A stretch of 64,000 nucleotides of DNA. Origin: Rhodococcus sp. B50. GTDB taxonomy: Bacteria; Actinomycetota; Actinomycetes; Mycobacteriales; Mycobacteriaceae. The notes under the pieces were generated by a model. It was not told the DNA's origin. It made no database searches and was given only the letters and a program-made list of their open reading frames with translations. The DNA lies in the NCBI RefSeq assembly GCF_013602415.1, contig NZ_WPAG02000002.1, forward strand, positions 2,111,480 to 2,175,479. The letters are read 5' to 3'. The position numbers and the translations under genes are program-made. Shown piece by piece: positions 10,969-19,694 of the stretch; the stretch's first letter is position 1, and the number at the start of each line of letters is the position of its first letter.

Positions 10969-12114
10969 TTACTGAGCCGAAGACCACGCGGACACGAATG
11001 CCGCCTGGTAGTCCGAGTATTCGGGCGCGATCGACTCGACGCTCGCATCACCCACGTTGTCGGCGTCGACGACGCGGGTCGGGATCACGTAGCCCGGGGC
11101 GCTCTCACCGAGGATCGCGCGGGCGAGGTCGTCGACGGCCAGCCAGCCGATCCAGCCGGCGGGCGGGGTCGCGATGTCCATGTCCTGGCCGGAGCCGCCC
11201 GCGATCGCGTCGAGGTTCGGTTGCAGACCGTCGCGGCTGAGAACCTTGGCCTTGGAGTTGGCTGCGGCCAGCACGGGGTCGACGTAGGTCACGGCGCTGT
11301 CCCACACGGGGAAGATGTAGTCGATGTCGGGTTGGCGCTGCAGCGTGGTCTGCAGCTGGCTGCCGACGTCGGTCGCCACGTTGGCGACGTCGACGTCGAT
11401 GATCGTCACGGTGCAGTCGGGGCATTCCGACTCGATCTGCGACTTCGCGCCCTGGGCGAGGTAGTCCCACACGGTGACCGAGGTGGACGAGATGATCGCC
11501 AGGTTCCCGGCGCAGCCGCTGTCGGCCATGACCCAGTCGGCGGCCATCGCCCCGTCGGCGCTGAAGTCCGCGGTGAGGTTGCCGTACATGCCCGACGGGA
11601 CCGCGTCGTCCGGATCGGAGTTGAGGGTGTTCTGCACCGGGATGCCGGCGGCTTCGGCGGAGGCCAATGCCGACGACACCACGCTCGGATCGATACCGAC
11701 CAGGATGATGCCGGCCGCCTTCTGGGCCACCGCCTGTTCGATGCCCTCGTTGAAGCGGTTGGTCATGCCCTGACCGTCGAAGCGGACCACCTTCATCCCG
11801 GCGGCCTCGGCGGCTTCCTCGACGCCTTCGACCATGTCCACCGAGAACTGGTTCATCGTCACGGTGATGAACCAGATGGTGTCGCCCTGGAGCGCGGCGA
11901 GATCCAGGGGTGCGGTGGGGGCGATCAGCTCGGACGGAGCGGTCGCGGCGGCGAGACGCGCCTGCACGCCGTCGACGCATTCCTGCGCCGAGGCGGAAAG
12001 GGTCCTGTCCGAAGTGTCGTCCGATCCGACGTCGGTGGCCGCCGTGCAGGCGGACAGCGCGAGCGACGCACCGAGGAAGAGAGCCCCGACGGCCGTATGC
12101 TTGAGCGATTTCAT
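10969..12114 (-). CDS. CUT2-type ABC importer, substrate-binding lipoprotein
   Basis: ATG 12114, preceded by GGAGAACG, gives a 381-residue protein with a lipoprotein signal: Lys-rich start MKSLKH, hydrophobic stretch, and lipobox LSAC with the modified Cys near residue 22. The mature part follows the type I periplasmic fold (Peripla_BP_4): FDGQGMTNRFNEGIEQAVAQ near 105-125, AAGIILVGIDP, and a DYIFPVWDSAV hinge strand near 260. Cys-rich SECPDCTV near 235 could form a disulfide. It captures the substrate outside the membrane for the permease and ATPase downstream. It is the first gene of this importer, with a 362-bp regulatory region upstream. Confidence 0.9.
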   Translation of the reverse strand: MKSLKHTAVGALFLGASLALSACTAATDVGSDDTSDRTLSASAQECVDGVQARLAAATAPSELIAPTAPLDLAALQGDTIWFITVTMNQFSVDMVEGVEEAAEAAGMKVVRFDGQGMTNRFNEGIEQAVAQKAAGIILVGIDPSVVSSALASAEAAGIPVQNTLNSDPDDAVPSGMYGNLTADFSADGAMAADWVMADSGCAGNLAIISSTSVTVWDYLAQGAKSQIESECPDCTVTIIDVDVANVATDVGSQLQTTLQRQPDIDYIFPVWDSAVTYVDPVLAAANSKAKVLSRDGLQPNLDAIAGGSGQDMDIATPPAGWIGWLAVDDLARAILGESAPGYVIPTRVVDADNVGDASVESIAPEYSDYQAAFVSAWSSAQ

Positions 12115-12230
12115 GCGTTCTCCGGTTCCAGCTACACGCCCGTGATGCGTTGCATCGGCCGGGCACGGGATCGAGTTCACGGCGACACCACAACTCGTTC
12201 GCCTCAGTGACGACGATCAGTCAACGCGGA

Positions 12231-12276
12231 GTCGATTTCGCCGCCTGGTCGACGCATTTGCGCGTCGATTTCGCCG
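12231..12276. promoter_or_regulatory. Pair of 13-bp direct repeats, candidate operator
   Basis: GTCGATTTCGCCG occurs at 12231-12243 and again at 12264-12276, a start-to-start distance of 33 bp (about three helical turns), with a short palindrome CGACGCATTTGCGCGTCG between them. They lie about 120-160 bp upstream of the importer's binding-protein start and downstream of a GntR gene, so one of the two neighbouring GntR/HutC proteins is a possible ligand. This is inference from repetition and position. Confidence 0.4.
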
Positions 12277-12418
12277 TGTAACCCTTCGGGGCGCGGACTG
12301 CCGTGAGCGATTCGTGCAGGTCGGCGAGGCCTGCCGGTCCGGGCTCGATCCGGCATCCGGTCAATACGCCGCGAGCGCTCCCCTATTCGCCGAGGCCGCA
12401 CTTCTCTCGAAAGGAAAA

Positions 12419-12446
12419 TGCCCGCATTCCTTCCGGAATGCGGGCA
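12419..12446 (-). terminator. Rho-independent terminator of the GntR gene
   Basis: A perfect 12-bp stem (TGCCCGCATTCC / GGAATGCGGGCA) closes a 4-base loop. Read on the minus strand it is followed by TTTTCCTTTC, a T-rich tail. It starts 31 bases after the stop of the GntR gene at 12477. This is the clearest intrinsic terminator in the window. Confidence 0.85.
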
Positions 12447-12476
12447 CGTCCTCCCGAGCCGATCGTCAGGCGCGCG

Positions 12477-13226
12477 TCACTGCCCCACCCGTTCGGGTGC
12501 CGTGCCGAGCGGGAAGGACACCCGATCGGCCCGGTAGTACGAGAAGGTGTACTCCTGCACGGTCCCCTCCACATCGCGCAGGAGCTGTTCACGCATGAGT
12601 ACGGGGGAACCCTCCCGCAGGCCGAGCACGCGGGCGGTGTCGGTGTCGCAGGCGACGGCGTCGATCACGGTGTCCACCTTGCCCAACGGGACGCCGTAGA
12701 CCAGCGCGAAGGCGTCGGCGAGACTCGGACAGCGCTGCCACACCTTGGGTTGCTCGTACTGCTCCCGGTAGTAGGCCATCCGCACTCCCAACGGTTCCAC
12801 GCCGGTGCTCGTCACGTGTTCGAAGACGTGCTCGACGAGTCCCACACGGGTGTCGTGGGTTCCGAGCCGCGTCCTGATGGACGGCCCCGACGGCACCACA
12901 CGATTGTCGGTCTGCCGCACCGCGAAACCGGGCGGCGTGTGCCACGGCAGGATGTCGTCGACGGGGACCTGGAAGTACTCCTGCCGCACGCGGGTTCCCG
13001 TACGCCGGCGCCGCTCCACCAGTCCATCGGCTGCGAGTTGCTGAAGCGCCTCCCGGACCCGGGCCCGCGGAATACCCATGGTCTTGACCAGACGGTCCTC
13101 GACGAGTTGTTCGTCGTCGACGAGAAAACCCGACCTGATCAACGATCGGATCAGGCCGTATGCGCGGCGTGTCTGATTCGTCGAACCTCGTACTGATGAA
13201 TCGTCGCGACGCATGTCCTGCTGCAC
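12477..13226 (-). CDS. GntR-family regulator, HutC/UTRA type
   Basis: GTG 13226 is chosen because AGGAGG lies at the right distance. The 249-residue protein has an N-terminal winged helix-turn-helix (about 20-80: LVEDRLVKTMGIPRARVREALQQLAADGLVERRRRTG written in order) and a C-terminal UTRA ligand-binding domain with the typical end strand EYTFSYYRADRVSFPL near 220-236. Such proteins are usually repressors released by a small pathway metabolite. It sits between the two transporter/monooxygenase units and has its own terminator. Its HTH domain is followed by an unusually long linker that includes DDILPWHTPPG. It is similar in plan to the next GntR gene, so the pair may be ancient duplicates. 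Confidence 0.88.
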   Translation of the reverse strand: MQQDMRRDDSSVRGSTNQTRRAYGLIRSLIRSGFLVDDEQLVEDRLVKTMGIPRARVREALQQLAADGLVERRRRTGTRVRQEYFQVPVDDILPWHTPPGFAVRQTDNRVVPSGPSIRTRLGTHDTRVGLVEHVFEHVTSTGVEPLGVRMAYYREQYEQPKVWQRCPSLADAFALVYGVPLGKVDTVIDAVACDTDTARVLGLREGSPVLMREQLLRDVEGTVQEYTFSYYRADRVSFPLGTAPERVGQ

Positions 13227-13334
13227 TGTGCCTCCTGGAACACTGACCGGACTCGACGCCGGTCATGGGTCGGTTCTATCCCATCGGCGTTTCGAAATCG
13301 TTACGAGGACAATCCCACTCGACTTCGACGTCTC

Positions 13335-14156
13335 TCAGCGCAGTGGGTGGTCGCGGTCCGGGTCCTGTCCGTCGGTCGCGTGCAGGTGCGGAGAGGCGAC
13401 CGCCGCGGTCGACGGGCGCCCGTGGACGAAGGTGACACGATCGGCGCGGTAATGGTCGAACGCGATCTGGATCGGGCGCTCATGGGAGTCGTAGAAGGTC
13501 TGATTGCGTACGACGACCGCGGACCCCTCGGCGATCCCGAGTATCCGGGCGGTGCGGGCATCGGCGGTCGTCGCACCGATCGAGGTATCGATCCGGGACA
13601 CGGTCCGTCCGAAGAACCGGGCGGCGACCTCGCTCATCGCGGCGCGCCCGTCGTAGCTCACCGCTTCGAAGGACGACCGGAAGTACGCCGTGCGGATGCC
13701 GATCACCGTGCCGTGCAGAACGAACGTGTTCTCCACCATCCGCAGCCGACGATCCGAAGTCGACAGTCGGGTCCTGAGCAGGGAGGTACTGGGAACCGTG
13801 CGCTGTTCGGTGATGACGATGTCCATCTCGTCCGGTGGGCCGTCGGCGAGACGGATGTCCTCCAAGGCGATCCGCACTCCCGTGTTCACCACGATCGTGC
13901 CGCTGCGCGGATGCCGCTCGACCACGCCCTCGTCCGCGAGTTTCCGGAGCGCCTCACGGACGGCGGTGCGGCTCGCATCGAGGTGGGCGATCAACTGATC
14001 CTCGACCAGCACCTGATCCTCGGCGTAGATACCGTGGTGCACCGAGGCCAGCAACATGTCGTGTACCCGCCGCGAGAGCGTATTGCGGTTGCCTGCCGAG
14101 CCGCCCACCGCGCGAGGATGAGTGGCTCGTTGTCTCACGATGACGTTCTCTCTCAT
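13335..14156 (-). CDS. GntR-family regulator, HutC/UTRA type
   Basis: The 273-residue protein carries a winged helix-turn-helix at about residues 28-85 (VEDQLIAHLDASRTAVREAL, then GVVERHPRSGT) and a UTRA effector domain ending in QIAFDHYRADRVTFVHGRP near 243-260. It resembles the neighbouring GntR protein in the VEDQL start of the HTH, the linker and the HYRADRVTF strand. The gene follows the third monooxygenase by about 100 bp in the same direction, so it is probably the regulator of that gene and its transporter. A short hydrophilic tail rich in His and Asp follows the domain. Confidence 0.88.
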   Translation of the reverse strand: MRENVIVRQRATHPRAVGGSAGNRNTLSRRVHDMLLASVHHGIYAEDQVLVEDQLIAHLDASRTAVREALRKLADEGVVERHPRSGTIVVNTGVRIALEDIRLADGPPDEMDIVITEQRTVPSTSLLRTRLSTSDRRLRMVENTFVLHGTVIGIRTAYFRSSFEAVSYDGRAAMSEVAARFFGRTVSRIDTSIGATTADARTARILGIAEGSAVVVRNQTFYDSHERPIQIAFDHYRADRVTFVHGRPSTAAVASPHLHATDGQDPDRDHPLR

Positions 14157-14257
14157 GCTTCTCGGTCTCCGGTAACTACGGGCCGGTGGACGGCGGAGGT
14201 GCCGAACCGGCCGAGGACCGCATCGGGTGGGTGCGGCCCTCGACCGGTTCCACCGGA

Positions 14258-15592
14258 TCAGAACTCGTGGATGTTCTCGTTCAGGGTCGTGTACGTGTAT
14301 CCGTCGCGGATTGCTCCGCGACGCTTCAATGCGGGGGCGAGTCCGTCGGCGATCTCCGCGATGCTGTGGCGGGTCATCGGCGAGTACAGCAGGAAGCCGT
14401 CGCCACCGACCTCGTCCATGATCTCCTCCATCTTCGCGGCCACGGTGTCGGGGCTACCGACGAGGCCGAGATCGGTGATCTGGAAGGATTCCGCCGCGAC
14501 CTGCCGCAGGGTCTTGCCCTCCGTGTCCTGGAAGAGGTTGGCAATCGAGGAGCGCTCACCGTTGCCCTTGGACAGGTCGATCTCGTCGACCGGGGTGTCG
14601 AGGTCGATCGCTCCGAAGTCGATGCGCCCGCCGCTCGTGTAGCTCATGTTCCAGAGGTTGTACTCCACCGCAGCGTCCGTGTACCGGTACCGGCGCAGCG
14701 CCTCGGCCTTCTCCTGCGCTTCGGCGTCCGTGGGCGCCACGATCGGGGTCGCGAGGAACAGCAGTTTGATGTCGCTCGGCTTCCGGCCGTGGGTGAGCAT
14801 CCTGCGGTGGATGTCCTCCCGATAGGCCTTCATGTCCTCGACGGTCTTGCACATCGCCATCTGCGTGTCACCGTGGCGCGCAGCGAGTTCGCGGCCCGGC
14901 ACCGAGCCGCCGGCCGAGACGACCGGGATGTCGCGCTGCGGACCGGGGATCGTGTTCAGCGGGCCACGGGAGCGGAAGTACTTGCCCTCGAAGTTGATCG
15001 GGTGCACCTTGGTGTGGTCGGCGTAGATGCCGTTCACATCGTCGGCGACCACGGCGTCGACGTCCCACGAGTGCTGCAGCTGCTTGACGACCTCGACCCA
15101 TTCCTCGGCCATCCGATACCGCTCGTCGTGGTCGAAATGCTGCTCGAAGCCGAAGTTCTGGGCCACGCGGTCGGTGACCGACGTGACGACGTTCATGCCC
15201 ACACGACCCTCGGTGAGATGGTCGAGCGTGGTGTAGAGGCGAGCAGCGAGGTAGGGGTGGTACTGGATCGTCGAGACGGTGGGAACGATTCCGATGTGCT
15301 TGGTGCGCTGGGTCATCAGAGGCACGAGGGGCATCGGATCGTTCTTCGGTGCCATGAAGCCTCGCCGGAGCGAGACCTCGGCGGAACCGTTGTAACTGTC
15401 CTCGACCATCGCGGTGTCCTCGATGAGGATGTAGTCGAAGCAGGCACGTTCGAGCGAGGCTGCGAGATCGACGTACAGGTCCGGCTTCATCCAGTCCCGC
15501 ATATTCGCACCGGTGTACACACCGTCGCCTCCGGCCGGGTTCCAGGGCTGGATGCCGAAACCGCTTCCGAGAAACCATCCGAGGTGAAACAT
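14258..15592 (-). CDS. NtaA/SnaA/DszA-family flavin-dependent monooxygenase
   Basis: ATG 15592 begins FHLGWFLGSGFG, the family's usual N-terminus; upstream frame is not coding. The 444-residue protein has GMNVVTSVTDRVAQNFG near 138-154, the NFEGKYFRSRGPLN signature near 203-216 and VVSAGGSVPGRELAA near 225-239, where the usual CQAGGSPxG becomes SAGGSVPG. It is the third full-length FMNH2-dependent oxygenase here and is the most diverged at the flavin loop. It lies 237 bp after the second importer's permease, a gap with a strong hairpin, and just before a GntR gene, giving a transporter-enzyme-regulator layout that repeats the first unit. Confidence 0.88.
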   Translation of the reverse strand: MFHLGWFLGSGFGIQPWNPAGGDGVYTGANMRDWMKPDLYVDLAASLERACFDYILIEDTAMVEDSYNGSAEVSLRRGFMAPKNDPMPLVPLMTQRTKHIGIVPTVSTIQYHPYLAARLYTTLDHLTEGRVGMNVVTSVTDRVAQNFGFEQHFDHDERYRMAEEWVEVVKQLQHSWDVDAVVADDVNGIYADHTKVHPINFEGKYFRSRGPLNTIPGPQRDIPVVSAGGSVPGRELAARHGDTQMAMCKTVEDMKAYREDIHRRMLTHGRKPSDIKLLFLATPIVAPTDAEAQEKAEALRRYRYTDAAVEYNLWNMSYTSGGRIDFGAIDLDTPVDEIDLSKGNGERSSIANLFQDTEGKTLRQVAAESFQITDLGLVGSPDTVAAKMEEIMDEVGGDGFLLYSPMTRHSIAEIADGLAPALKRRGAIRDGYTYTTLNENIHEF

Positions 15593-15760
15593 GTTTTCCG
15601 CCTTTTCCTTCCGAAACCGGGTGACCGCACATCCGCGGTGGTGTGTGCAGTGTCGTCGGCGAACGGCGGCGATTCGGTTCCGTCGCGGTAACGCGCGAGT
15701 TGCGCGAGTCCTCGGGGCGGGGTTCCGGCCATTCGGCCTGATGTGAGACGAGTGCCCCGT

Positions 15761-15793
15761 CGTGTTGCGCAACCGTGACGGCCGCGCAACACG
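15761..15793 (-). promoter_or_regulatory. Strong hairpin between permease and third monooxygenase
   Basis: Perfect 10-bp arms CGTGTTGCGC and GCGCAACACG enclose a 13-base loop. It lies 36 bp after the permease stop within the 237-bp gap (15593-15829). With no U-run it is more likely a processing or attenuation element than a full terminator. The rest of the gap holds a purine-rich ribosome-binding stretch (GGAAGGAAAAGGCGG) before ATG 15592. Confidence 0.45.
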
Positions 15794-15829
15794 CCGGCGC
15801 ACTCGCATCGGACGAACTCCCGACGTGAC

Positions 15830-16861
15830 TCAGCGTGTGGAGTGTGACGTCGTTCGGCGCCGCACCGCGCCGGACAGCGCGACCGCGACCACCAGTGCGC
15901 CACCGTAGAACAACTGCTGGACGAAGCTGGCGACACCGAGCATCTGCAGGCCGACGACCCCGGCGACGAGGAAGTACACCGCGACCAGCGTGCCGAAGGC
16001 GTTGAAGCGGCCGGGGACGATCGCGGTGGCACCGAGGAAGGCCGCCGCGAAGGCGGGCAGCATGAACGACTGACCCGAGGACGGATCGGCACCGCCCAGC
16101 ATGCCGGCGTAGATGATGCCGGCGAGCGCGGCCACCAGCGCGGACGTGACGAGTGCGCCGCCGCGGATGCGGTCGACGTGCAGGCCGCTGAGCCGTGCCA
16201 CCTGGGCACCGCGTCCGACGAAGAGCAGTCGGCGTCCGATCGGCGTGTACTGGAAGATCACCGCCATGATCAACACGAGGGCGAGGGCGTAGTAGAACTG
16301 CAGCGACACACCGAAGATGCGGGTGCCGATGGTGGCATCGACGAGTGCGGAGTCGACGCCGGTGACCGAGGTCGAGTCGGAGATCCACTGCACCACACCG
16401 AGCACCACGGTGCCGCTGCCGAGGGTCGCGATGAACGAGTCGATCTGCAGTCGCACGACCAGCAGTGCGTTGATCAGGCCGACGACGAGGCACACGAGCA
16501 CGGCGACTGCGATGGCCGGCAGCAGCGACCAGCCCTGTTGCACGTTGAGCACCGCGATCGTCATGGCGGCCAGCGACATCGTCGATACGGCCGACAGGTC
16601 GAACTCGCCGGCGGTGAGCGGGACGATCAGACCCAGCGCCAGGACGAGCAGGACGGCCTGGGAGCCGAGGACGTTCTGCAGGTTGTTGGTGGTCGGATAG
16701 GTCTCGGGACGCAGGGCGCTGAACACGACGACCACGGCGACGAGCGCCAGGACGAGCGCGTACTTCTCGAACAGCGGCCCGAACGAACGACGGGAACGCG
16801 CGGAATCCGATTCGGTGGTGGGAGTTTTCGTGGTGGCGTTCTTGTCGATGGTGACGGACAT
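15830..16861 (-). CDS. CUT2-type ABC importer 2, permease
   Basis: ATG 16861 overlaps the ATPase stop by one base (TGATG). The 343-residue protein has a hydrophilic N-terminal tail rich in Thr, Asp and Arg (about 1-33) and then 9-10 membrane helices. Family marks are AGEFDLSAVSTMSLAAM near residue 89, INALLVVRLQIDSFIATLGSG near 133 and the ATPase-docking loop VGRGAQVARLSGLHVDRIRGG near 222. It parallels the permease of importer 1 along its length, so the two systems are probable paralogues with different substrates. Confidence 0.9.
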   Translation of the reverse strand: MSVTIDKNATTKTPTTESDSARSRRSFGPLFEKYALVLALVAVVVVFSALRPETYPTTNNLQNVLGSQAVLLVLALGLIVPLTAGEFDLSAVSTMSLAAMTIAVLNVQQGWSLLPAIAVAVLVCLVVGLINALLVVRLQIDSFIATLGSGTVVLGVVQWISDSTSVTGVDSALVDATIGTRIFGVSLQFYYALALVLIMAVIFQYTPIGRRLLFVGRGAQVARLSGLHVDRIRGGALVTSALVAALAGIIYAGMLGGADPSSGQSFMLPAFAAAFLGATAIVPGRFNAFGTLVAVYFLVAGVVGLQMLGVASFVQQLFYGGALVVAVALSGAVRRRTTSHSTR

Positions 16862-18399
16862 CAGGCGCTCACTTCCTGTCGGGTCGAGCCGAGAACACTG
16901 TCCGAGATGTGATGCTTGGACAGGTTGTCGCCGGTGAGTTCGGCGACGACATGTCCGTGGGCGAAGACGAGGACGCGGTCGCACAGGACCGACAGTTGCT
17001 CGTAGTCGGAGCTGGCGACGACGATGCCCGCTCCCCCACGCACGGTCTCCCGCAGCATCTCGAAGATGCGGGCGCGGGCACCGATGTCCACACCCTGGGT
17101 GGGTTCGGCAAGGAGCACCAGCACCGGGTCGGTCTGGAGCCACTTGCCGAGCAGAGCCTTCTGCTGGTTGCCGCCGGACAGCGACCCGTAGACGGCCTGC
17201 GGGTCTCGTGGCCGGACGTCGCAGTGCTCGGCAAGCGCGGTCGCGATGTCCTTCAGCGCTCGCGGTTTGACGAATCCTGTACCGAGCACGGGCAGGGTGA
17301 CGTTCTCGGCGACGGTCAGTTCGGGAGCGCTGCCCTCGACCTTGCGGTCCGGCGGCACGTAGACGACCTTCCGGGCGAGCGCGTCGATCGGTGTCATCGC
17401 GGACAGGTCCACGCTGTCGTCGCCCACTGTCAGCCGCCCGCCACGGGCCTGCCGCGCCCCGTACAGGGCGGGCAGGACGTCGTCGTAGCCCGAACCGGCG
17501 ATGCCGGTGAGTCCGACGACCTCCCCGGGCCGCACGTCGAACCCGATGCCGTCCACGGAGGTCGTCTCGAGGTCCTCGACCCGGGCGAGAGCCGGTACGT
17601 CCTCGAAGTCGCGGACCGGCCCGGCGACGCGCGGGTCGGCGGAGTCGAGACTGCGTCCGACGATGAGGTCGATGAGCGAGGTCGCCGTGAGGTCGCAGGT
17701 GCGATGCGTGCCCTGCGACACCCCGTCGCGCAGCACGGTGACGCGGTCGGTGTGGTCGAGCACCTCGTCGAGGTCGTGGGAGACGAACAGGACGGCGGCC
17801 TTCTTGTCGGCGACGATCTCGCGGACGACGGCGAACAGCAGGTCGGTGCCCTCGCGGGGCAGGAAGACCGTGGGTTCGTCGAGCACGAGCAGAGTGCGGC
17901 GCTCCCCCAGTTCCTCGGTCGCCCGCAGGATCGCGAGGAGGGCGCGTTCGGTCTCGTTCAGGCTCGACACCGGCGCCTGGGGATCGATGTGGAGTCCGAA
18001 GCGCTCGAACAGTACTCGGGCGGTGCGCTTCTCGCGCCGCCACGAGATCCACGGACTCGATCCGGCCACGACCGGTCCGACGCGGAGGTTCTCGACCACC
18101 GACAGATCGGGCACGAGGGCGAGGTCCTGATGGACGAAGCTGATGCCGAGGTCGCGGAATCCGCCGGCCGGAACCGGCAGTGTCACGTCCCTGCCGCGCA
18201 CCTGCAGCGCGGCGCCGGGGTCGGGGGCGTGGAAGCCTGCCAGGACCTTGATGAGCGTGGACTTGCCGGAACCGTTCTCCCCCAGCAGACCGTGCACCTC
18301 ACCGGCGTGGATCGTCAGGCCGACCTTCTTCAGCACCGTGTGCTCGCCGAAGGTCTTGGACAGACCGACGATGTTGACGATGGGATCAGGACTGCTCAC
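16861..18399 (-). CDS. CUT2-type ABC importer 2, double ATPase subunit
   Basis: GTG 18399 is chosen; it overlaps the binding-protein gene by 14 bp and gives 512 residues, the normal size for RbsA-type double ATPases. Domain 1 has Walker A GENGSGKST near 36-44 and LLVLDEPT, with an altered signature LNETERALLAI. Domain 2 has the degenerate Walker A GIAGSGYDD, an intact LSGGNQQK signature and a Walker B reading VLLAEPTQGVD, where the aspartate before Glu is Ala. The altered signature of domain 1 is shared with importer 1, marking a distinct subfamily. It supplies energy for importer 2. Confidence 0.88.
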   Translation of the reverse strand: MSSPDPIVNIVGLSKTFGEHTVLKKVGLTIHAGEVHGLLGENGSGKSTLIKVLAGFHAPDPGAALQVRGRDVTLPVPAGGFRDLGISFVHQDLALVPDLSVVENLRVGPVVAGSSPWISWRREKRTARVLFERFGLHIDPQAPVSSLNETERALLAILRATEELGERRTLLVLDEPTVFLPREGTDLLFAVVREIVADKKAAVLFVSHDLDEVLDHTDRVTVLRDGVSQGTHRTCDLTATSLIDLIVGRSLDSADPRVAGPVRDFEDVPALARVEDLETTSVDGIGFDVRPGEVVGLTGIAGSGYDDVLPALYGARQARGGRLTVGDDSVDLSAMTPIDALARKVVYVPPDRKVEGSAPELTVAENVTLPVLGTGFVKPRALKDIATALAEHCDVRPRDPQAVYGSLSGGNQQKALLGKWLQTDPVLVLLAEPTQGVDIGARARIFEMLRETVRGGAGIVVASSDYEQLSVLCDRVLVFAHGHVVAELTGDNLSKHHISDSVLGSTRQEVSA

Positions 18400-19564
18400 T
18401 GGGCCCCCACAGTGCTTCGTAACCGGTGACGTAGGCCGTGCCGTAGCCCTTGTCGGGCTGCGGCGGGGTGCCGGTCTCGTCGATGTTCTCCGCAGTGATG
18501 AGCTTGAGCGGGGTTTCCTGTGCGCCGTTCGGGACGGGGTCGTAGCCGAGGAGGAGGCGACCGGCCTGGTCCATCGTCGCCCATGCGAGCCACGGGATGG
18601 ATTCACCGACGTTCATCGTGACGATGCCGTCGTCCTGCTGGATCTTGAGGACGGCGGGGGTGCCGTTGACCGAGGAGATCTCGACCTGGCCGGCCTTGCC
18701 CGCGGCCTTGATGCCCGACTGGGCGTAGAGCGACATCGAGTCGTAGATGGGCAGGACGAAGTTGATGTTCGGGTCGGCGGAGAGTGCGGACTGCACCTCG
18801 GACTGGATCTTGGTGGCCCACTCCGTGACCGGGACGTTGACGATCTTGTAGGTGCACTTCGGGCAGTACTGCGCGATCTCGTCCTCCATCGCGGCGACCT
18901 CGGCCTTGGCCGGGGGAACCTCGTTGGAGGTGATGATGAGCGCGTTGCCCTCGCCTTCGGTGCGGTCGATCATCCAGTCGACGGTGAGTCGGTTGGCCTC
19001 GGAGAGTGGGGCGTCGGTGGTGGCGTCGATCAGTCCTTCGAGGTCGGCCGGCACCGGTTCGCCGCGCAGGATGGTGTGGGTGAGCAGAACGGGAATCCCG
19101 GCAGCATCGGCTTTCTCGAGCGCCGGCTTGATGAGGGAGGCGTCGACACCCTGCGAAAGAATGATGAGGTCGACCTTCTGGTTCACGGCCTGTTCGACAC
19201 CGGTCGCCCACTGGGCGGGCTGGCCCTGGTTCGTATACTCGATCCAGGTGGCGCCGTAGCGTTCGGCGACCTTCTTCGATTCCTCGTCGACGGCGACGTT
19301 GTACGGGTTCTCGCTGTTGGTGGGGATCGCGAAGATCGTCTTGCCGGCGATGTCCTTCATCGGGAACGGCTCGGCCTCGAGCGTGAACTCCGGGTCCGCC
19401 TCGTACAGGGCGAGCTGGGCGCGGGCGTACTCGATTCCGGCGGTGACGTCGGCGGCGGACACGTCGCCGCCACCCGAGCCGTCACTGCTGCACGCGGCGA
19501 GACCGAAGACGGCCGAGAAGGCGAGCGCGGCGATCGCAGCGCGGCCGGGAAGGGAATGACGCAT
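18386..19564 (-). CDS. CUT2-type ABC importer 2, substrate-binding lipoprotein
   Basis: ATG 19564 follows GGAGAATCC and begins a lipoprotein signal with lipobox LAAC (Cys near residue 25). The 392-residue product has the type I binding fold: KTIFAIPTNSENPYN near 75-89, GVEQAVNQKVDLIILSQGVD near 118-137, AAGIPVLLTHT near 152, and NFVLPIYDSMSLYAQSG near 272. Cys pair YCPKCTY near 233 matches the SECPDC pair in the binding protein of importer 1, suggesting a conserved disulfide in this subfamily. A shared TTCGAA motif lies 75-100 bp upstream. It delivers its ligand to the permease and ATPase encoded downstream. Confidence 0.9.
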   Translation of the reverse strand: MRHSLPGRAAIAALAFSAVFGLAACSSDGSGGGDVSAADVTAGIEYARAQLALYEADPEFTLEAEPFPMKDIAGKTIFAIPTNSENPYNVAVDEESKKVAERYGATWIEYTNQGQPAQWATGVEQAVNQKVDLIILSQGVDASLIKPALEKADAAGIPVLLTHTILRGEPVPADLEGLIDATTDAPLSEANRLTVDWMIDRTEGEGNALIITSNEVPPAKAEVAAMEDEIAQYCPKCTYKIVNVPVTEWATKIQSEVQSALSADPNINFVLPIYDSMSLYAQSGIKAAGKAGQVEISSVNGTPAVLKIQQDDGIVTMNVGESIPWLAWATMDQAGRLLLGYDPVPNGAQETPLKLITAENIDETGTPPQPDKGYGTAYVTGYEALWGPSEQS

Positions 19565-19637
19565 GGATTCTCCTGGGGGGATGAGGAGTGTGCCGAAGAA
19601 GCGGCCGCGTCGTTGCGGGACCGGCTGGGGAAGGAGA

Positions 19638-19667
19638 TGACTTCGAATGTATCCGCAGCGTGTTGCG
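19638..19667. promoter_or_regulatory. Candidate LacI-type operator upstream of importer 2
   Basis: The 15 bases TGACTTCGAATGTAT at 19638 recur exactly at 25679 before rutA, and after seven differing bases TGTTGC also recurs at the same spacing. The core is a near-palindrome centred on TTCGAA with a central CG, the usual form of LacI-family operators. The site lies about 75-100 bp upstream of the binding-protein start. The LacI-type gene at 25.8-26.8 kb is the likely ligand. Confidence 0.5.
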
Positions 19668-19694
19668 TACGGCGACATCCTTGGTTCATTCGTG

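Larger units (their letters stand above)
12115..12476. other. Regulatory region between a GntR gene and the first importer
   Basis: This 362-bp stretch has no gene I can support. It contains the terminator of the GntR gene at 12419-12446 and, nearer the importer, two direct repeats of GTCGATTTCGCCG (12231 and 12264). The promoter of the binding-protein gene should lie here; I could not fix its -10/-35 boxes with confidence. Confidence 0.5.

Noticed and set aside
8412..11051. An extended ATPase with 372 extra N-terminal codons
   Set aside because: The extension overlaps the permease in another frame and looks like random Arg-rich sequence; ATG 9935 fits the family.
16909..18429. A 506-codon plus-strand frame opposite the ATPase
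   Set aside because: It has no domain and mirrors the coding strand of the double ATPase.
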